Assembly: GCF_901933205.1 (NCBI RefSeq)
Contig: NC_044572.1
Coordinates: forward strand, 25,568,501 to 25,632,500
DNA length: 64,000 bases
Direction of reading: 5' to 3'
Origin: Camarhynchus parvulus
Lineage: Eukaryota > Chordata > Aves > Passeriformes > Thraupidae
Shown: positions 23,339 to 36,900 of the stretch, in pieces
How positions within the stretch are numbered: position 1 is the first letter of the stretch
How the letters are laid out: every line of letters starts with the position of its first letter
Made by a program: the position numbers and the translations under genes
Notes under the pieces: model-generated
What the model was told of the DNA's origin: nothing
What the model saw: the letters and a program-made list of their open reading frames with translations, nothing else
The model's database searches: none

Positions 23339-26300
23339 ATGAACATAAACAGCACCTATGATAATAGAGTGAAGGTTTAGTTAGCCCAGAGCTAAACATT
23401 GGCCAAAAATTATGTGCAGAGAACAGTACAACAGCATAACAATTTTGCCGTACTTCTACTGTATACTGAAATATTTCTGGTTTTCCAGAATACAAATTTG
23501 AACAGTTCAGTAACTTCCTGTTTTGTATATAAGAGAAGTCCCCAGATTTCTCTACAACTAACTTTTCTGGTTGCCATTTCAGTGCCAGCCAACATTTAGC
23601 CCTCCTGTGGCTGGGGGCCCCACAAGTTAACTGAGCATGCTGGGTGAAACCACCCTCCTCTGGGAACCAGAGCAGGCTTAGCAGTATTATTAGAGTTGGT
23701 AACCCAGTGACTGGTGAGCTGAGATTCTTTCTTAGCCACAGGAAATCAATATGAATGTCAATGCACTCTTTCTTGTGATGTATTATGGTTTTGTCTTCTG
23801 TTACCTCTGTCTTGTTTGTTTCGATTCTCTATTCTTCATTACATCAGTCCTCTTTGGAGTTTGTTTGGTTTTGTGTTCCACTTTTCCTTTTGATTCCTCC
23901 TTCTATTTTTACAATAAAAATAATGTCTTTTAATAGTAGCAGCTATGGAATTATAATTTTCAGTTCACATGTCCAAAATTTAATTAAAAATCAGACAGAA
24001 GATGACTCATCAAAATATTTGGCATTTTTTTCTCCTTCTTTTGCTTTCATTATTTAATGGATTTATTCTGAAAAGGACCTCAAGTCTTGTAGCCTCTCAT
24101 TGAATGGGAACTTTACTGTAGCAACAAGGACTAGACTGAGTTGTATTAGCAAGAATTTCTTTACAAATTAGAGGAAATAAGGATGAAAATATGAGGAAAT
24201 GAAGACAAATAGTGATCATATAGTTACTTGTCATTGTTACCACAGAATTTTTTTTCATCTAAACCATATTAAGCTTTGTCTAGCAGATACATCTGGCTGC
24301 CTTCAGCTGACATTCATCCAGGCTCTTGTGTACCAGTGATTTGGGACTGCTTCTCAAGTAGCCAGCCTGACGTAATACTGCATGGCAGTCTTTCACTTTG
24401 TGTCTCTTTCAATGCATCTCCTAAAACCCAGATTGACTGAATTGGAATAAAAATTATCCTCATTTAGACAACAACAACAAAAAAAAGGCCAACGGTTGTA
24501 TATTCTCATTACAGAATTTAATGTGCACAATACTATCAAAAAATAAATAGCTATTGAAATTCCTTATTTCTCTAGACAGAAAATGCCTGAACTAACCCCA
24601 CAGATATGTACCTGCTGCTCTCATATGCCAGACAGAGGAATTAGAACTGATGAGTTTGCTGCAGATTTCCATTAAAATAATGAAAAAGTGATTCCAACCT
24701 ACCAACTGAAGTGGGAGGAACACTCCTGTGAGACCTGAAGGTCTTATAGCAATCTGAACACATTGCTTAGATATTTGGGTTTTGGCTCTTTGTGGCAATC
24801 ATATACACATACTAAGGCTCATGTTTTGGGATGTCTTTATGGAGGTGGAAAGTATGATGATTTTGAACAGTATGGACTAACTATTCCAATGAGATTTGGT
24901 CAGACAGTTGAAATAATTCAGCAAGGCTGGGTTAGAGCTTGATGACTGCCCCTCGCAGTTTGGAAGGCTCAGTCTAGGAGGGGGTGGGTGCAAAGCACCT
25001 CCAAACCCAAGAGCACTGGGATCTACAGCAGCAAGGAGATGAAATCCCATGAAATCACACCATCTTAGTCAGCAGCATCTATTGTGCATCATTTTCACCC
25101 CTGAATGTGAGGCTAGGCTCACCAAGTCCCATGTACAATTATACAGACCAAGATAAACCCCTTAGAGTTGTGCAGGACCCCAACAGGGGGGCCCGACCTT
25201 GACCCCTATGGAGACACCACTGTTCCCCGAAAAGAGCTGCTGCCCTGTTGCTTTATCACTGGCTATCCACTTGGGCTGCATTTCCCTCTAAAGTGCCCTC
25301 ACTAAATCCACCCTGCTCCCACCTGAGACACTTCCATTCTCACCTTTCTCTCTGCAGAGACAAGGAGGCTGAGCTAGCTGTGCTTGAGAGATTGCTGAGG
25401 CTAAAATCAAAGTAGCCACTTTCATGAAGTAAAATGAGTGTGAATCTCATTTGTCACCTTAGTTTTCTGTTATTTGACTTCTGTTTATATGTGTATGGCT
25501 GAGCAGCTCAATTTCCACTCAAGAGGCATGCTTTTCCCTCATCTTTGAAAAACAAAACCACTGATCAAGTTACCAGCTTGGACTTACTACAGACAGAGGC
25601 TGTAACAGATTGTGAAAGTAGCAGGCTCCTGTGAGTAAAACCTGCAGAAACACGGGAAACTTTGCAATTGCAGCTTGGAAGGAAAGCACATACCCTCTGC
25701 TTTGGAAGGATGGGGACATCAAAACCTCAGCAGTTCCCGTGGGTGTAATGACACACCCCAGGGGATTATCCGTGTGACTTGACACCGAGAGGAAATGCTG
25801 GATAATTGCCACCCACAATTTTGAAACGATGGATGACTAACAAACTCAACTGCCACTCAAGGAGACAGTTTAGTGGGAAGGATGATTCATATGAGAACAT
25901 TATCACTTTTTATTTTTCTTCTTTTTTTGTTTCTTGGCCTACCAATGAAGGTAGTGAAAAAACAGGCAAAATAGTCAGTAGTAGCTGAGAGAACATGAGT
26001 TATAAAAGGTCATCCCAGTCTCTTGGTGTCTGCTGGTTGTTTGTACTCTTACTGGAAAGCACAGAGGCTTTTTGAGTCCTCAGGTGAGAGTAAAAAGAGC
26101 CCAGTGCAAACATAGTGACTGATTTTGCTCCTAGGTGGCTGGTATTTTGCTTAGTTTTGTGAAGACCCATATGATTTTAAGACAGCTGTGTGCTTCCCAC
26201 CATGTAACTTTATTCCACATGGTGGAGCATGCCCAAGTCACGACTCCTTGTGTCTAGCCAGCGTGGTGTTGTTTTGAAGAAGCTGCTTTTGTGGTAAATA

Positions 26301-27904
26301 TGCAACAACATACACCAACCACCCTAGCTAAAACTGGAGTAAATGACTTATCCTGGTTTTGAAAAGCTTTCAAACTGCCTGCAAGAGGCCTCAGCAAAGA
26401 ACTACCAGTGTGGCTTTTCAATGCAGGCAGCCTCCTGCCTAATCTTTTCCAGTAGGACTGTCAATTCATATTGGCAACCCAAAGGAACCCCATTGTGCCT
26501 TTGATTTAAAAACTTTGAAGTTTCATGCCCGTCACATGAAGTGTTTTATTCAATTTTGGCTTTCCCAGCATTTCTAAATATTGGGGTCAAAAGCTGGAAA
26601 TCGATATCCATGTTGAGATGGTGAAGTAAATTACAATCTCCACTCCTGAGACGAGTTTCAAAAATCAGGCCATTTTTAAGAGGTAGGAAAATTTCCCGTA
26701 ACTTTAACAATCCATAAGTGCAGTGTCTAATCTCAGCTAATTATCTGGGTGGGAGGAGTTGGCTCTCAACATGCCCATTTCTTTCTTGACTATAGAGAGA
26801 TCTTGCATGACAAATTACATCAACCACCTGTCCTGTAGCAGAGAAAAATCCCACACCTTCCTGTAGGCATGGGGAGGCTTGGGGGATACATTTTAAAATG
26901 TTGACTGCTGCATTCACCTGCTGCTAGGCAATAATGGGAAATAATGTATTTTAAGCCATTTTCAATGATGTATCACATTTGAACAACAATATTCCCTCTG
27001 GTTTGTGATCACAGCCGTAGGATTAGCTGTATCTTTGACCCCTTCTGTAATACCATTTTCAAGTAATGACTTTCCCTCTTAGCAATGCAGTTTCAAAAAT
27101 GGCTCCTGTGCTAGAATATGCAGACAAGTCTTATGCTCATAAAAGACTATTTTTTAGCAGCCACAGGCAATAAAAAAATCCTCAAAGATGTGCAATAGGA
27201 GGAGTATATCCCAAAGGCTCTAAGAGTCAACAAAAAATATTAAAATGGGAAAGGGCCTACATGACATTTTGTTTTACTGAACTCATATTATGTCCTTAAA
27301 ATGTATGCAGGTCCTACTTCTAATTATTGTCAGTCGTGGTGGTGCCTAAAGATTTTTTCTTTTATATATGTATTTCATATACTCATAGTTTTGTGGACAG
27401 TACATAGTTTTATAGCTTCTAGTACTTTTCCTGCCCTTTCTCTCACATTTTAGAACAATAAGCTAAGCCTTCATAACACATGCTTGAAATTCAGTTTAGT
27501 GTAATTTTCAAGAATGGAGTTTTGACAATGACATTTTGTTTTCCACCAGAACTTAAGAGACATAACAAGAAATAAGGCAAAGAAGTCCCTGGACCGACTC
27601 CAAGGGGCTGTCCCAAGGATGGGTTACTGGGGCAACTGATCTCCTATTGGATGTATCTGCTAGATATACTGATTAATTAAGCTTCTAAAAGTTGTAGAAA
27701 TTCTGTATCATATGTGTACAGATCTATATTGTGCAACTGAAAGCTTTCATTAAAGTGTTGCTTTTTATATTATCACTCTTAATACCATCTGGAGAGTTTT
27801 GTGCTGTTTATTCCAGGTGACAATGGGACACAGAGTTCTGCCCATTTTCTCACAGATTTGCTGCCCACCATCTGCTGGTCTCCACGACAGAGGTTTTCTC
27901 AGTA
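23339..27904. other. Non-coding DNA, nothing recognised
   Basis: No gene or clear transposon. A GC-richer patch at 24930-25350 contains CAACAGGGGGGCCCGACC, which I could not assign. The stretch at 26700-27100 has the long, low-repeat, mixed-composition look of possible conserved non-coding DNA, but that cannot be shown from one sequence. Confidence 0.5.
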
Positions 27905-27909
27905 TCTAT

Positions 27910-27978
27910 GACAGTGTTATGTTGATGGTTGAACTTCATGATCTTAAGGGTCTTTTCCCATCTAAATGATTCTATGAT
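27910..27978 (+). mobile_element. CR1 LINE, very short 3' end
   Basis: GTTGATGGTTGAACTTCATG, then ATCTTAAGGGTCTTTTCCCA, then TCTAAATGATTCTATGAT is a textbook CR1 3' terminus. Only about 70 bp are recognisable. Confidence 0.9.
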
Positions 27979-30900
27979 CCTCTCCTCATGCTTTGATCTA
28001 TACATGAGCAGGAATGTATGTCATTATTTCAGAGGCCTGTGAGATCAGCTAAACATCAAACTTCCAAGTATTTGTAAAACTACTTAAGAGTGACTCAATT
28101 TTTAAATGCCTTAATACACAACAGATGAAGAGGAAAAAACCTCATCATATCATACAACTACAGATACCTCCTACAGTTTTTATTACACTTTTCATAGTCC
28201 CTGATCCCAAATTCCCATATTTACTACTCTTCCTTCAAGTGAAATATGTAATCATCTCAGAATTCAAAGAGAGGATGTGATTGGAATAGAAGTCTGAGAG
28301 CTTAATTTCTTCTGAATTTCAATTATCACTGGTGGACAGCCAGATGCACACAATCTGTTGCTGAATATAAACAATCTATTCATTTCCCTCTCCCAAAATT
28401 AGTTGCATCACACTCAGAAACAAGAAATCAACTTTTCAAACAGAAAAGTGGATGTCCTAAATAGATATTTTAATTTTGACTACAACTACTGAAGAACTAC
28501 AAGAAATCAGTCAGCACTATCGAATATAAAGTATCTGATTCTATATTTTTAGTAAAGCAGAGAAGATTTCTCATTAAGGCCAATTTGCATAAATTACTTG
28601 CTGGGCAGATTGATCCTCACTACTGAGTATGGAAATAAAGATTCTCTGCAGTTAAGGCATTCTGTTGTCAGTTTAATAAAGCCATTAAATTAATTATTAA
28701 ATCCACATTCTCAGACTGTGTCCGTGCAAAGAATGGATAAAGAAATGTTCAATATTCAAACATGAATATTTAAATGTTGCATTTATTCAAAGCTTGAAAT
28801 TAAGATTTGGCATCCCTAGTTTTGAAACTAGATATAATCCAAATATTATAAATATTTTTATACCCAGTGCATTTAAGCTTATTTCTGTGAGATTTAAACC
28901 ATAATATTTCATCCTTGAATGCTTTTTATTTTATTCCATTTTTTTTTCTCATTATACCCCTGCAAGAATCATTCAAATACATTTATAAATTTGTAGTTAG
29001 CCCTTTCTATTTCCAGTGCAGCATATGCAAATCCTACCTAACTGTTTGGCAGGGCAATATGTTTGGTAAATTCTTGATGATGTAATATGGCAATTGCACA
29101 ACAAGGAGTAAAGGTAGCATGCCTGTCAGGATTAGGAGAGATGAGGGAGGAATGAGAGAGTTACAAAAGACTGTCCTCAGCATGTGGTTTGTGGTTGTTT
29201 CAGTCTATTTTAAATCTTTCTGTCCTGAAGTACAGTGAAGGAAAAAGGCAGCACAGCTTAGGTAGGAAAGGCTCTTTTAACTGTACTGCATCTAAGCTTG
29301 AAAGATCCTTGGCATTCAGAGAGAGTAGTGCTCTTGAACCAAACTATTATTCAAGGATAATTTGAATGTTTATCTTGTCTAAATTTAATTCCATTAATGC
29401 AAGTCGTATACATTTTCTAGTGTGCCACAGAAAATATTTCAGTATCTGAGAAGTTTCTGGTGCCATTTTTTTTCAATGCTTGAAATACAATTACCAGCTG
29501 AACAGACCATTTACCAGGTCATTTCTACAGCACTGTTGTCATTCTTAATACAAAGTTGAAAGAACTCTATTGTTCCCAGCATCTACAGACTGGTAAGAGT
29601 AATGGATTGAGATTAGTGATTTGGCTCAAAAGCAGAGCACTTTCATTAGGGAGGGGCCATTAGCCAGCCTGCATTTGCCTATTAAATCAAACCATCCTTA
29701 CTGTCCTCTGTTGTCACAACACCAATGGATCTTGTGAATAGAGAAGATCTTCAGAATGGATCTTCAGAATGGATCTTCTGCTTTAACCCAGGTGCGCTCA
29801 GTGCCAGTTGCTGACACCAGAACCTGCTGCTGCCTGTGCCATCCCCTCACAGTGGCAGCATGGAAAAAAGCAGCATTGTGTCTTAATCCTTATAAAATTG
29901 TGGCTTGTGGAAGTTCAGGCATTTGGGCACTCCTCAGCAAGCATCTGGATAAGTTCTGGTGTTTCATAATAGCAGAACCCCTTGGGTACACAACAAGCCT
30001 TTCCAGATGCTCTAGAGAGGAGACGTTCTAGATTGTTTTCTCAAGTGAGCACAGATGTCTTTCCTTCCCCTTGTCCCTGGGTCCTGGTGATGCTGGAACA
30101 CGTAGAAATGTGCAGATAAACCAAGGACATACGGTTGTCTGGTGCAGGCTGCAGGAAGTAGTTTGGCTTCTCTTGAAGTCAAATTAAAGTGAACAGGAAG
30201 ATGCAGGCTCTACCCTTGGTAGCAGTAACTCTACTTTAGCTCCTTTGAGATGTATCCAATAATATTAGCTAATACTAACCTGCTGGGTTGAATCTCTCCC
30301 AGAGCTGCAGTCAAGAAATATATATTTGCTGCAGCAGAAACAGAACAAAATAATTACAAGAAATAAGTTTTAAAAATTTGAAGCAGGGAAAGCACAGAGA
30401 GCACAGAAGAAAACAGGGTTTTTTCAACCTGCAATGCCAATCTAAAGTATGGAGAACCCACAGAGCTGACCTTCACCCCATCTGGGAAAAGGCCAAGGAC
30501 CCCATAGCACCCCATAGGGTGGCTTTGAGGAAAGCAGTGCTTGATGCTGCCCATGATGGGGTGGTGCAAGTACTCTCTCTGATGAAGCCCCCTTCTCATA
30601 CCCAGGTAGCCCTCAAGGGTGATCAAGGGCAAGGTCTTTTCCCATCCCAGGGTATGCAGGGCACTGACATGGGCAGCTTGAGCTGAAAACCACTCCCCTT
30701 GCACATGGGAAATCAAATCATGGAAGTGCTTTCTGTTCAATATGAAAATCAGACGGAGCTCTAGGAGAAGGTAATCATTCATCATGTTCTGCTTGCATTT
30801 GTGGTCTGAAGATAATAAAGTTATTTTTTGTTGTACTGTTCAGAACAGCTTCTTAGAGAGTATTTCTGTGCTCTGGCAACCAGCTGGCTGATGCATTGTG

Positions 30901-33900
30901 ATAGCATGGCATGGGTGGAAGTAGGCATACAGCACCAGCTGTGCTAGGATGGAGCAGTCATATGGCACCTTTTGTGCCATGATGTGCTATTTTTCTAAAT
31001 GCACTCTGCATGGAGCAGAAACACAGTTGTCCAGCCAAAGAGACCATCAGACTGAAGTTTCAGATATAATTTGTTAGGGTTTGAGCATCTATCCATTAAC
31101 TTCACAATCTGACCGTACTATGCCCCCTGTGATTTTAGATGTTTCCTAAATTGCTTTCAGGCACTTTTCCTGCTAGTTATTGTATTTCCCAGACTGAATT
31201 ATATTACACTGATCACGATTACTTGGGGTTTTTTTCTCCCTCAGGGAAAATCATTTTTTGAACAGCTTCAACATGTAAAAATGAAGGCGAAGTGAAATGG
31301 TACCTTTTTTACCCACTGTCTAATTTAAAAACAACAACTGTGGATCATATTAAAATGAATTAGTAGGTGACTTTCAGAAATCTTTTTAAGTGGAGAACAA
31401 TGCAGGTCAGTGTGACTTTTTCATTTCACTCAGGGCTTATATCTTTGCTTCCATGTAGGTAAAGTTTGTGAACTTCTGATTCCTATAAGTTTCAATCAAA
31501 ATTCTCAGCTCTGATTTGGTTTGACAAGTTTTCTTTTGACACGCAGAAGATAGGAAAGTATGGGGATCACAAACTTTCATTTAGTATTTTAATTGCTGAG
31601 TCTATATTTGGCAGTGTCTCCACCTTAATGGAACCTAATGGTGCTGTAATTGCTTGGTGGTGTCAGGGAGAATCGATTCCTGATTATGTTCAGGAATAGC
31701 ACTTTCATGTCTCCTCTGAAATAAAACACAGAGACACTCTTGCCAGTGAAGAAGTATGCCACAAAACACCTCTTAATCAGCCTTGATGATAAACAGTGGC
31801 ACTAATGCCTCGATAATAACTTTTGTCTTTTTTGTGACAAATATTTTCTTTATATTTTAGCACATTTGATTAAACTGCTCTCTGGAGCCTGAGAAGCAAT
31901 CTTGTGTTTCTGTAAGAGTAATTAGCCTGCATATAGTGTTAAAAATTATGTGTTTGAGAAATTCTTATCTTTATTACAGCATACATAAATTGTGTCTTAC
32001 TATGGTTTGATTTCAAGCATAGTAATTGCTTCTGAAACCAGCTGCTCTAAATTATACCTGTGTGCTTTCCAGAGGAATTGCCCCTCAGGAGATGCACTGA
32101 TTTGCACCGCAGCTGAGGAGGGCAGTGAATGTTAAAGCTCAGACCTACCAAGGGAAGACCTCAGGTCAGGAAAACTCTACAGTGTTGTTTGCATAGAGCC
32201 ATGCATTTGGTGGCTTGTCTGGGGGCATCATGCCCAATCAAAACATCCTCAAATGCAGTCAGAAGAGGGTTCAAGCCTCTGAAAGCAGCCTGAAATCTGA
32301 ACTATGCAGCACCAGTGGTGCCCTTGGTGTAGCACTAACTTTTGTAAACCAGTCTTGCTGATTGCCAGGACATGCAGGTTCACACGGGGTCTCTAAGATA
32401 GTTCACATGGAAAAGTCTCACTGGCTTCCTTCTTCCCAGGTACCAGGTCCTTCCCTAAAGAAATGCAGTGTGGTGCTGCTCTAGAGCTCTGAACTGACTG
32501 GACATGGGCTGCATTCCTGACCTGCGAGCTGGCTCACACTGCTGTGCCTGGCCTCCAGGAAAGCCAGCCACCCCTCAGGTCAGCCAGACAAGGCTGGGGT
32601 GCAAGTGGAGGGGGCAGAGATACAAGTGAAGACATCGGTCTGCTGTGCAAACACTTGACTGGGAATAAAAGGACACAAGGCCACCCTGAAGCTGGCCCTT
32701 GCAGTTCAGAACAGAGGGTACTGGTGAAGTTCCTGCGACTGAAGTCAGTGGAAATGTTTCAACAGGCTGCAACACAAAGCCTACACAGCTTTGAATGCCT
32801 TAACAAAATGTAGAGCTGACATATTTGTCAAGAAGTGGTAGATGGAAAGGAGAACTGCTAGTGCCTCAGGCTGCTGTTAGCAAAACACCCTCTCAGAAAA
32901 ATCAGGTGTCCAGGGGTAGCTGGTGGTAACCTGGAAACCTTCTGGTCCTGCAGTCTGTGAGAACTACATGCTTGGGCTTGACACTTCTTTACAGTTACTG
33001 CTCTTCTTTAAAAAGAAGTATTAATCAACGCATGAAATTAGAGGTGAAGAAGTGAAAAAAGTAGGCAGAAATTTCTCCTTCTAGTTTGTCTCTTTACAAG
33101 GCAAAAATCAGACATCTGAAAACAAGGTCAGTTCCTCATATGAGTGTACTGGTCCTTGGAAGCAGCTGAGATCCTGGAAGCAATTCTGAAAGGCAAAGCT
33201 GGCATTTCACATGTGCAGTTTCAACATGCTTTCTCTTGATGACATCTTCAAAAAAGGGAGATAAAAGATGGAAAAGGACACAAAATCCTGTGTGAAATGC
33301 CTCATATCTCACACTCCTAAATTGATCTAGAGATGCATTTTTTTTTTTTTAAAAGACTAGTAACTGAGATGAGGTGTCTCCTGTGTTCAGTGAAACAGAG
33401 CTAATAATATCCTCCAAGCTGAAGTTATCACTTCTCATAAAGCCAAAGACACATTCCAGTGTGATGGTCTGGAGGTCTTTTAGCCCTCCCTGTTGGAATC
33501 CTTTGACTTCCTGTTGAACTATCTTTATTGTCTTATCTTTTCAAAATGCAGCTTTTTGCTCTCTCATAAGATGCTCTCTACAAATCATCCAAATTCCATA
33601 TTTCTTTGGTAATTAGCTGATGTTTGATCACAGGCTGAGAAATAAAAAGGTGAGCTGTGTTTTAAAGTGAAAAGATAAGGTTAAAGTGCAGTTCCAGATG
33701 AACACTGGAGACAGTTCTCAGCTCCCCATGGTGGGGCCAGCTTCAGTGCTGGTAGACATTTTCAGCCTGCACTGACTGAGAATCTGCTCCCTAAGCTGTG
33801 GCTGAAAGGATGGGTGGAAATACACATGGGGGCTATTTTTTCCCCAGGGCTGAAAATCACTAAGCCTATCATTCCTATGGTCTCTGAAAAGATCTAGAAG

Positions 33901-36900
33901 ATGGAGCTGACTTTGTGGAATTCATTGGCTATCTGACATGAAAAGGCTCTGTCCCCTGCCCCTGGCTACCCTGTCACTGGTTGATATCCTTCCTCCTGTG
34001 CCTCAGGATGTTTAGTCCTGATGTAGTCCAGGTATCAGAATTGCAACACCATGTCCACCATCTGACCTATTAGGTTTGACTTTGCTCAAAGCAAAGGAAG
34101 ATCTTCATATAAATGAGATAAATGGGATTAGTCCTGTGGAGTGAATTGCTGTCAAACACTTTGATCTAAGTCTAAGTTGAGAAATGGATGCCTCTAGATT
34201 AATAGGATTCTGGAGTTAGTTTCGTGTGCCAGTAGAGTTTATTGAATTTCAGGGGTTAAATTTAGTCTTGGCCCAAATGGAAGTAATTGCAGCTACTTCA
34301 AAGAGTCAAGGGAGAACTTTTCATTTAAATTTAGGTTTTTAGCTGGCAGAAGAGAATTAGGATGGATCAGTATTGCTTCTTATACCTTGTAGTATTCAGT
34401 GCATTTTCATGTATCATTATTACAAATAGTCAGGTATTCCAGATGAGAGGAAAAACATAAACTGAAGATAAATTATGTTCTTTAATTCACTGATGCATTA
34501 TATGTACATCTACAGAGGCTTTTGTGCATGATTATTCTGCTCATTAATTACAATTATTAATATAAAACATGGTAATAAACTTTGCATTTATTCTGATCCT
34601 ACCATCCACATTCAGATGGAGAAGAAACTCCTCTGTAAACTTCCCCAGGAACTGATGAATTGAAAGAACTCCAGTCCACCCGCCTGGAATCAAATCTGGG
34701 AGATGCAGTTACTCTGCAGATGGTGATTGAGTGTGAGAGCCATGGCCTTTTATATTTCTTTTTATGATATGTAATGAGAACACCAAGACTAAGACCGGTA
34801 AGGTCTTCCTGACTGGGTTTCTCCTTTTTAGAGCAGTGTGAAAAGTCCTTCCACTATCTCAGCAGATTTCTAGTACTTGGGGTTTTTTTTAAGTGGAGGA
34901 AAAGTCATTGTTACACCTTGGACCACAGCATTCCAATTGTGGAAACAGTCCTTGCCTCTTTGTATAGTGCCTCTGGCTACCTGCAAGAACTGCCTCCCTT
35001 AGGAGCCAGTTAAAGGTGCTGGAGGTTTTTATTCACAGAACACTGATCCTTCTCACAGTAGCCCCACAGTGGAACTCTACCTGCAGCAGCTACTCCTGAA
35101 GAAAAGGAAACTGTATTCTCCCTCTACTTGACTCCCACTCTATCCTACTCCAATGTTGCTCTACACTTCAGCTAAAGGCTTCATTCTGAACAAACTCTTA
35201 CCTTGAAACACATGCCAGACCTGCTTCTCTTTGGTTTTGCTTTTGTTTTCTCTTTTTTTTTGCCAAATGTTATCTGTATATGTGAATCTAAATATGAGAA
35301 CAGTAATAAAGTACTTTCCCATTATACTCACTTTATTTCTCACCACTGGGAAAAAGTGAATATTTGCAAACATGTCTGCAGGTGATCTGAGTCTGACTGG
35401 TTCACAGCCTGCGGCCAAGGGTTACTACAATCCTTTTTACAGACCTTGTACATCTTCGGAGAGTGCACTGTAAAGCACCCGAGTTGTCAAGACAAGAATA
35501 GCCTCCATTCCTGATTTTTTAAATCTCAAATAGATATGGAATGCTTGAGAAAGAAATAGGGTGTTGTATACACTGCAAAGCTTCTCCTCTTTGTACAGGT
35601 ATTGTAATGTTTGAATAACTGTACCGTTGCCTTCAATGGCTTTGAGTTACAGAGAGCTGTCAGCGTGCAGGCAGCACCCTGTGTGGATGCACTGGTGTCA
35701 TTCACAAGACAGGTATTATAAAAATTCAGCAAATACTTTTTTGCTCTTCTACATCTGTATTGCTACAAGCATCAGAACTTTCCCTGGCATGGGTAAACTC
35801 GGAATAGTAATGTGAATCCTCTCTGTGGGCTTGGTTAATTCTGATAATTTTACAAGTTAAAGCACTGTTTTGCAATTTCTGTTGAGTAAAGATTCTAAGT
35901 CTGGACCTATGTTTTAATCAGCATAGAAGTTCAAAAGCACACACATATTTTACACCAACTTGACCATGATTAATACTTCTTTAGGACTTGTTTATGTAGC
36001 TGGAAATTGCAAAGGATACCAAATCACTTCTGTAGTGAATATTTGTTAAAAGGAGACCAACAGGACTTGCTCTGCTGATGGTAGCTGTCCTTAAAATTTG
36101 CACCATTTGAAGATAGCTTCTGTCTAAAAAAGAATATTAATTAACATACCCTTTGCAATGACTTTTGCTAGATGTTAGTCTTTGTGAGAGTTCCTTGATG
36201 TTTCTCTTGGGAACGTATCAAAAAGAGCAAATCTGGTACAAAAGAAAACACTGTGTTGCTGACTTTCTAAAATCTCTGATGTTGATTATAAATGGGAACT
36301 GAACAATTCATAGACAAGTCACCAAATATGCATTCATGAAACTTCATACTTAAGCCTTTGCCTAATTTTAAGTATATATGAAAGCCCCTTTAATCACAAA
36401 CCAGCAATTCTTTCTCCTTGACTGTACAAAATGCCTAGAGGTACATTGTTGGATTTTCTCTGTATAGATTACTTAGTGTGATTCCTGGCATAAGAAGTTG
36501 TACTGTGAGTCCCAAAGTAGAGCTGGATGGAAATCTGATCATTAATTTCGTAATGATGGCATGATTTGGAATATTTCCCTTCCTAAAAGCAATTAAGAAA
36601 AGAAATGTACTGCAGTGAAATGAAGGGCTGAACAAACAGTAGTGAAGACTCAACCAAATCCTTCCTTTGAAAGGACTAAAAAAAATTAATTCCAACTTTG
36701 ATTTATATCTTGCACTACAAAATCATAGAATCTGAAGGCATAAAATGATCTGTTATTTTAAACAAAACACTTACGTTTTTTAGAATGTTCAACTTCTTCA
36801 TGTTCCTGGACAGAATTTTTGAAAAATTCAACCTGTTTATGCAAGAAATTATTAGCTTTCTGTAAAAGAATTTTCTTTTCCAGAAGAAAATTTAGATTTT

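Noticed and set aside
36717..36760. AAAATCATAGAATC as a CR1 3' end
   Set aside because: Only about 14 bp match and the following GTTGGAAGG-type block is missing, so chance is likely.
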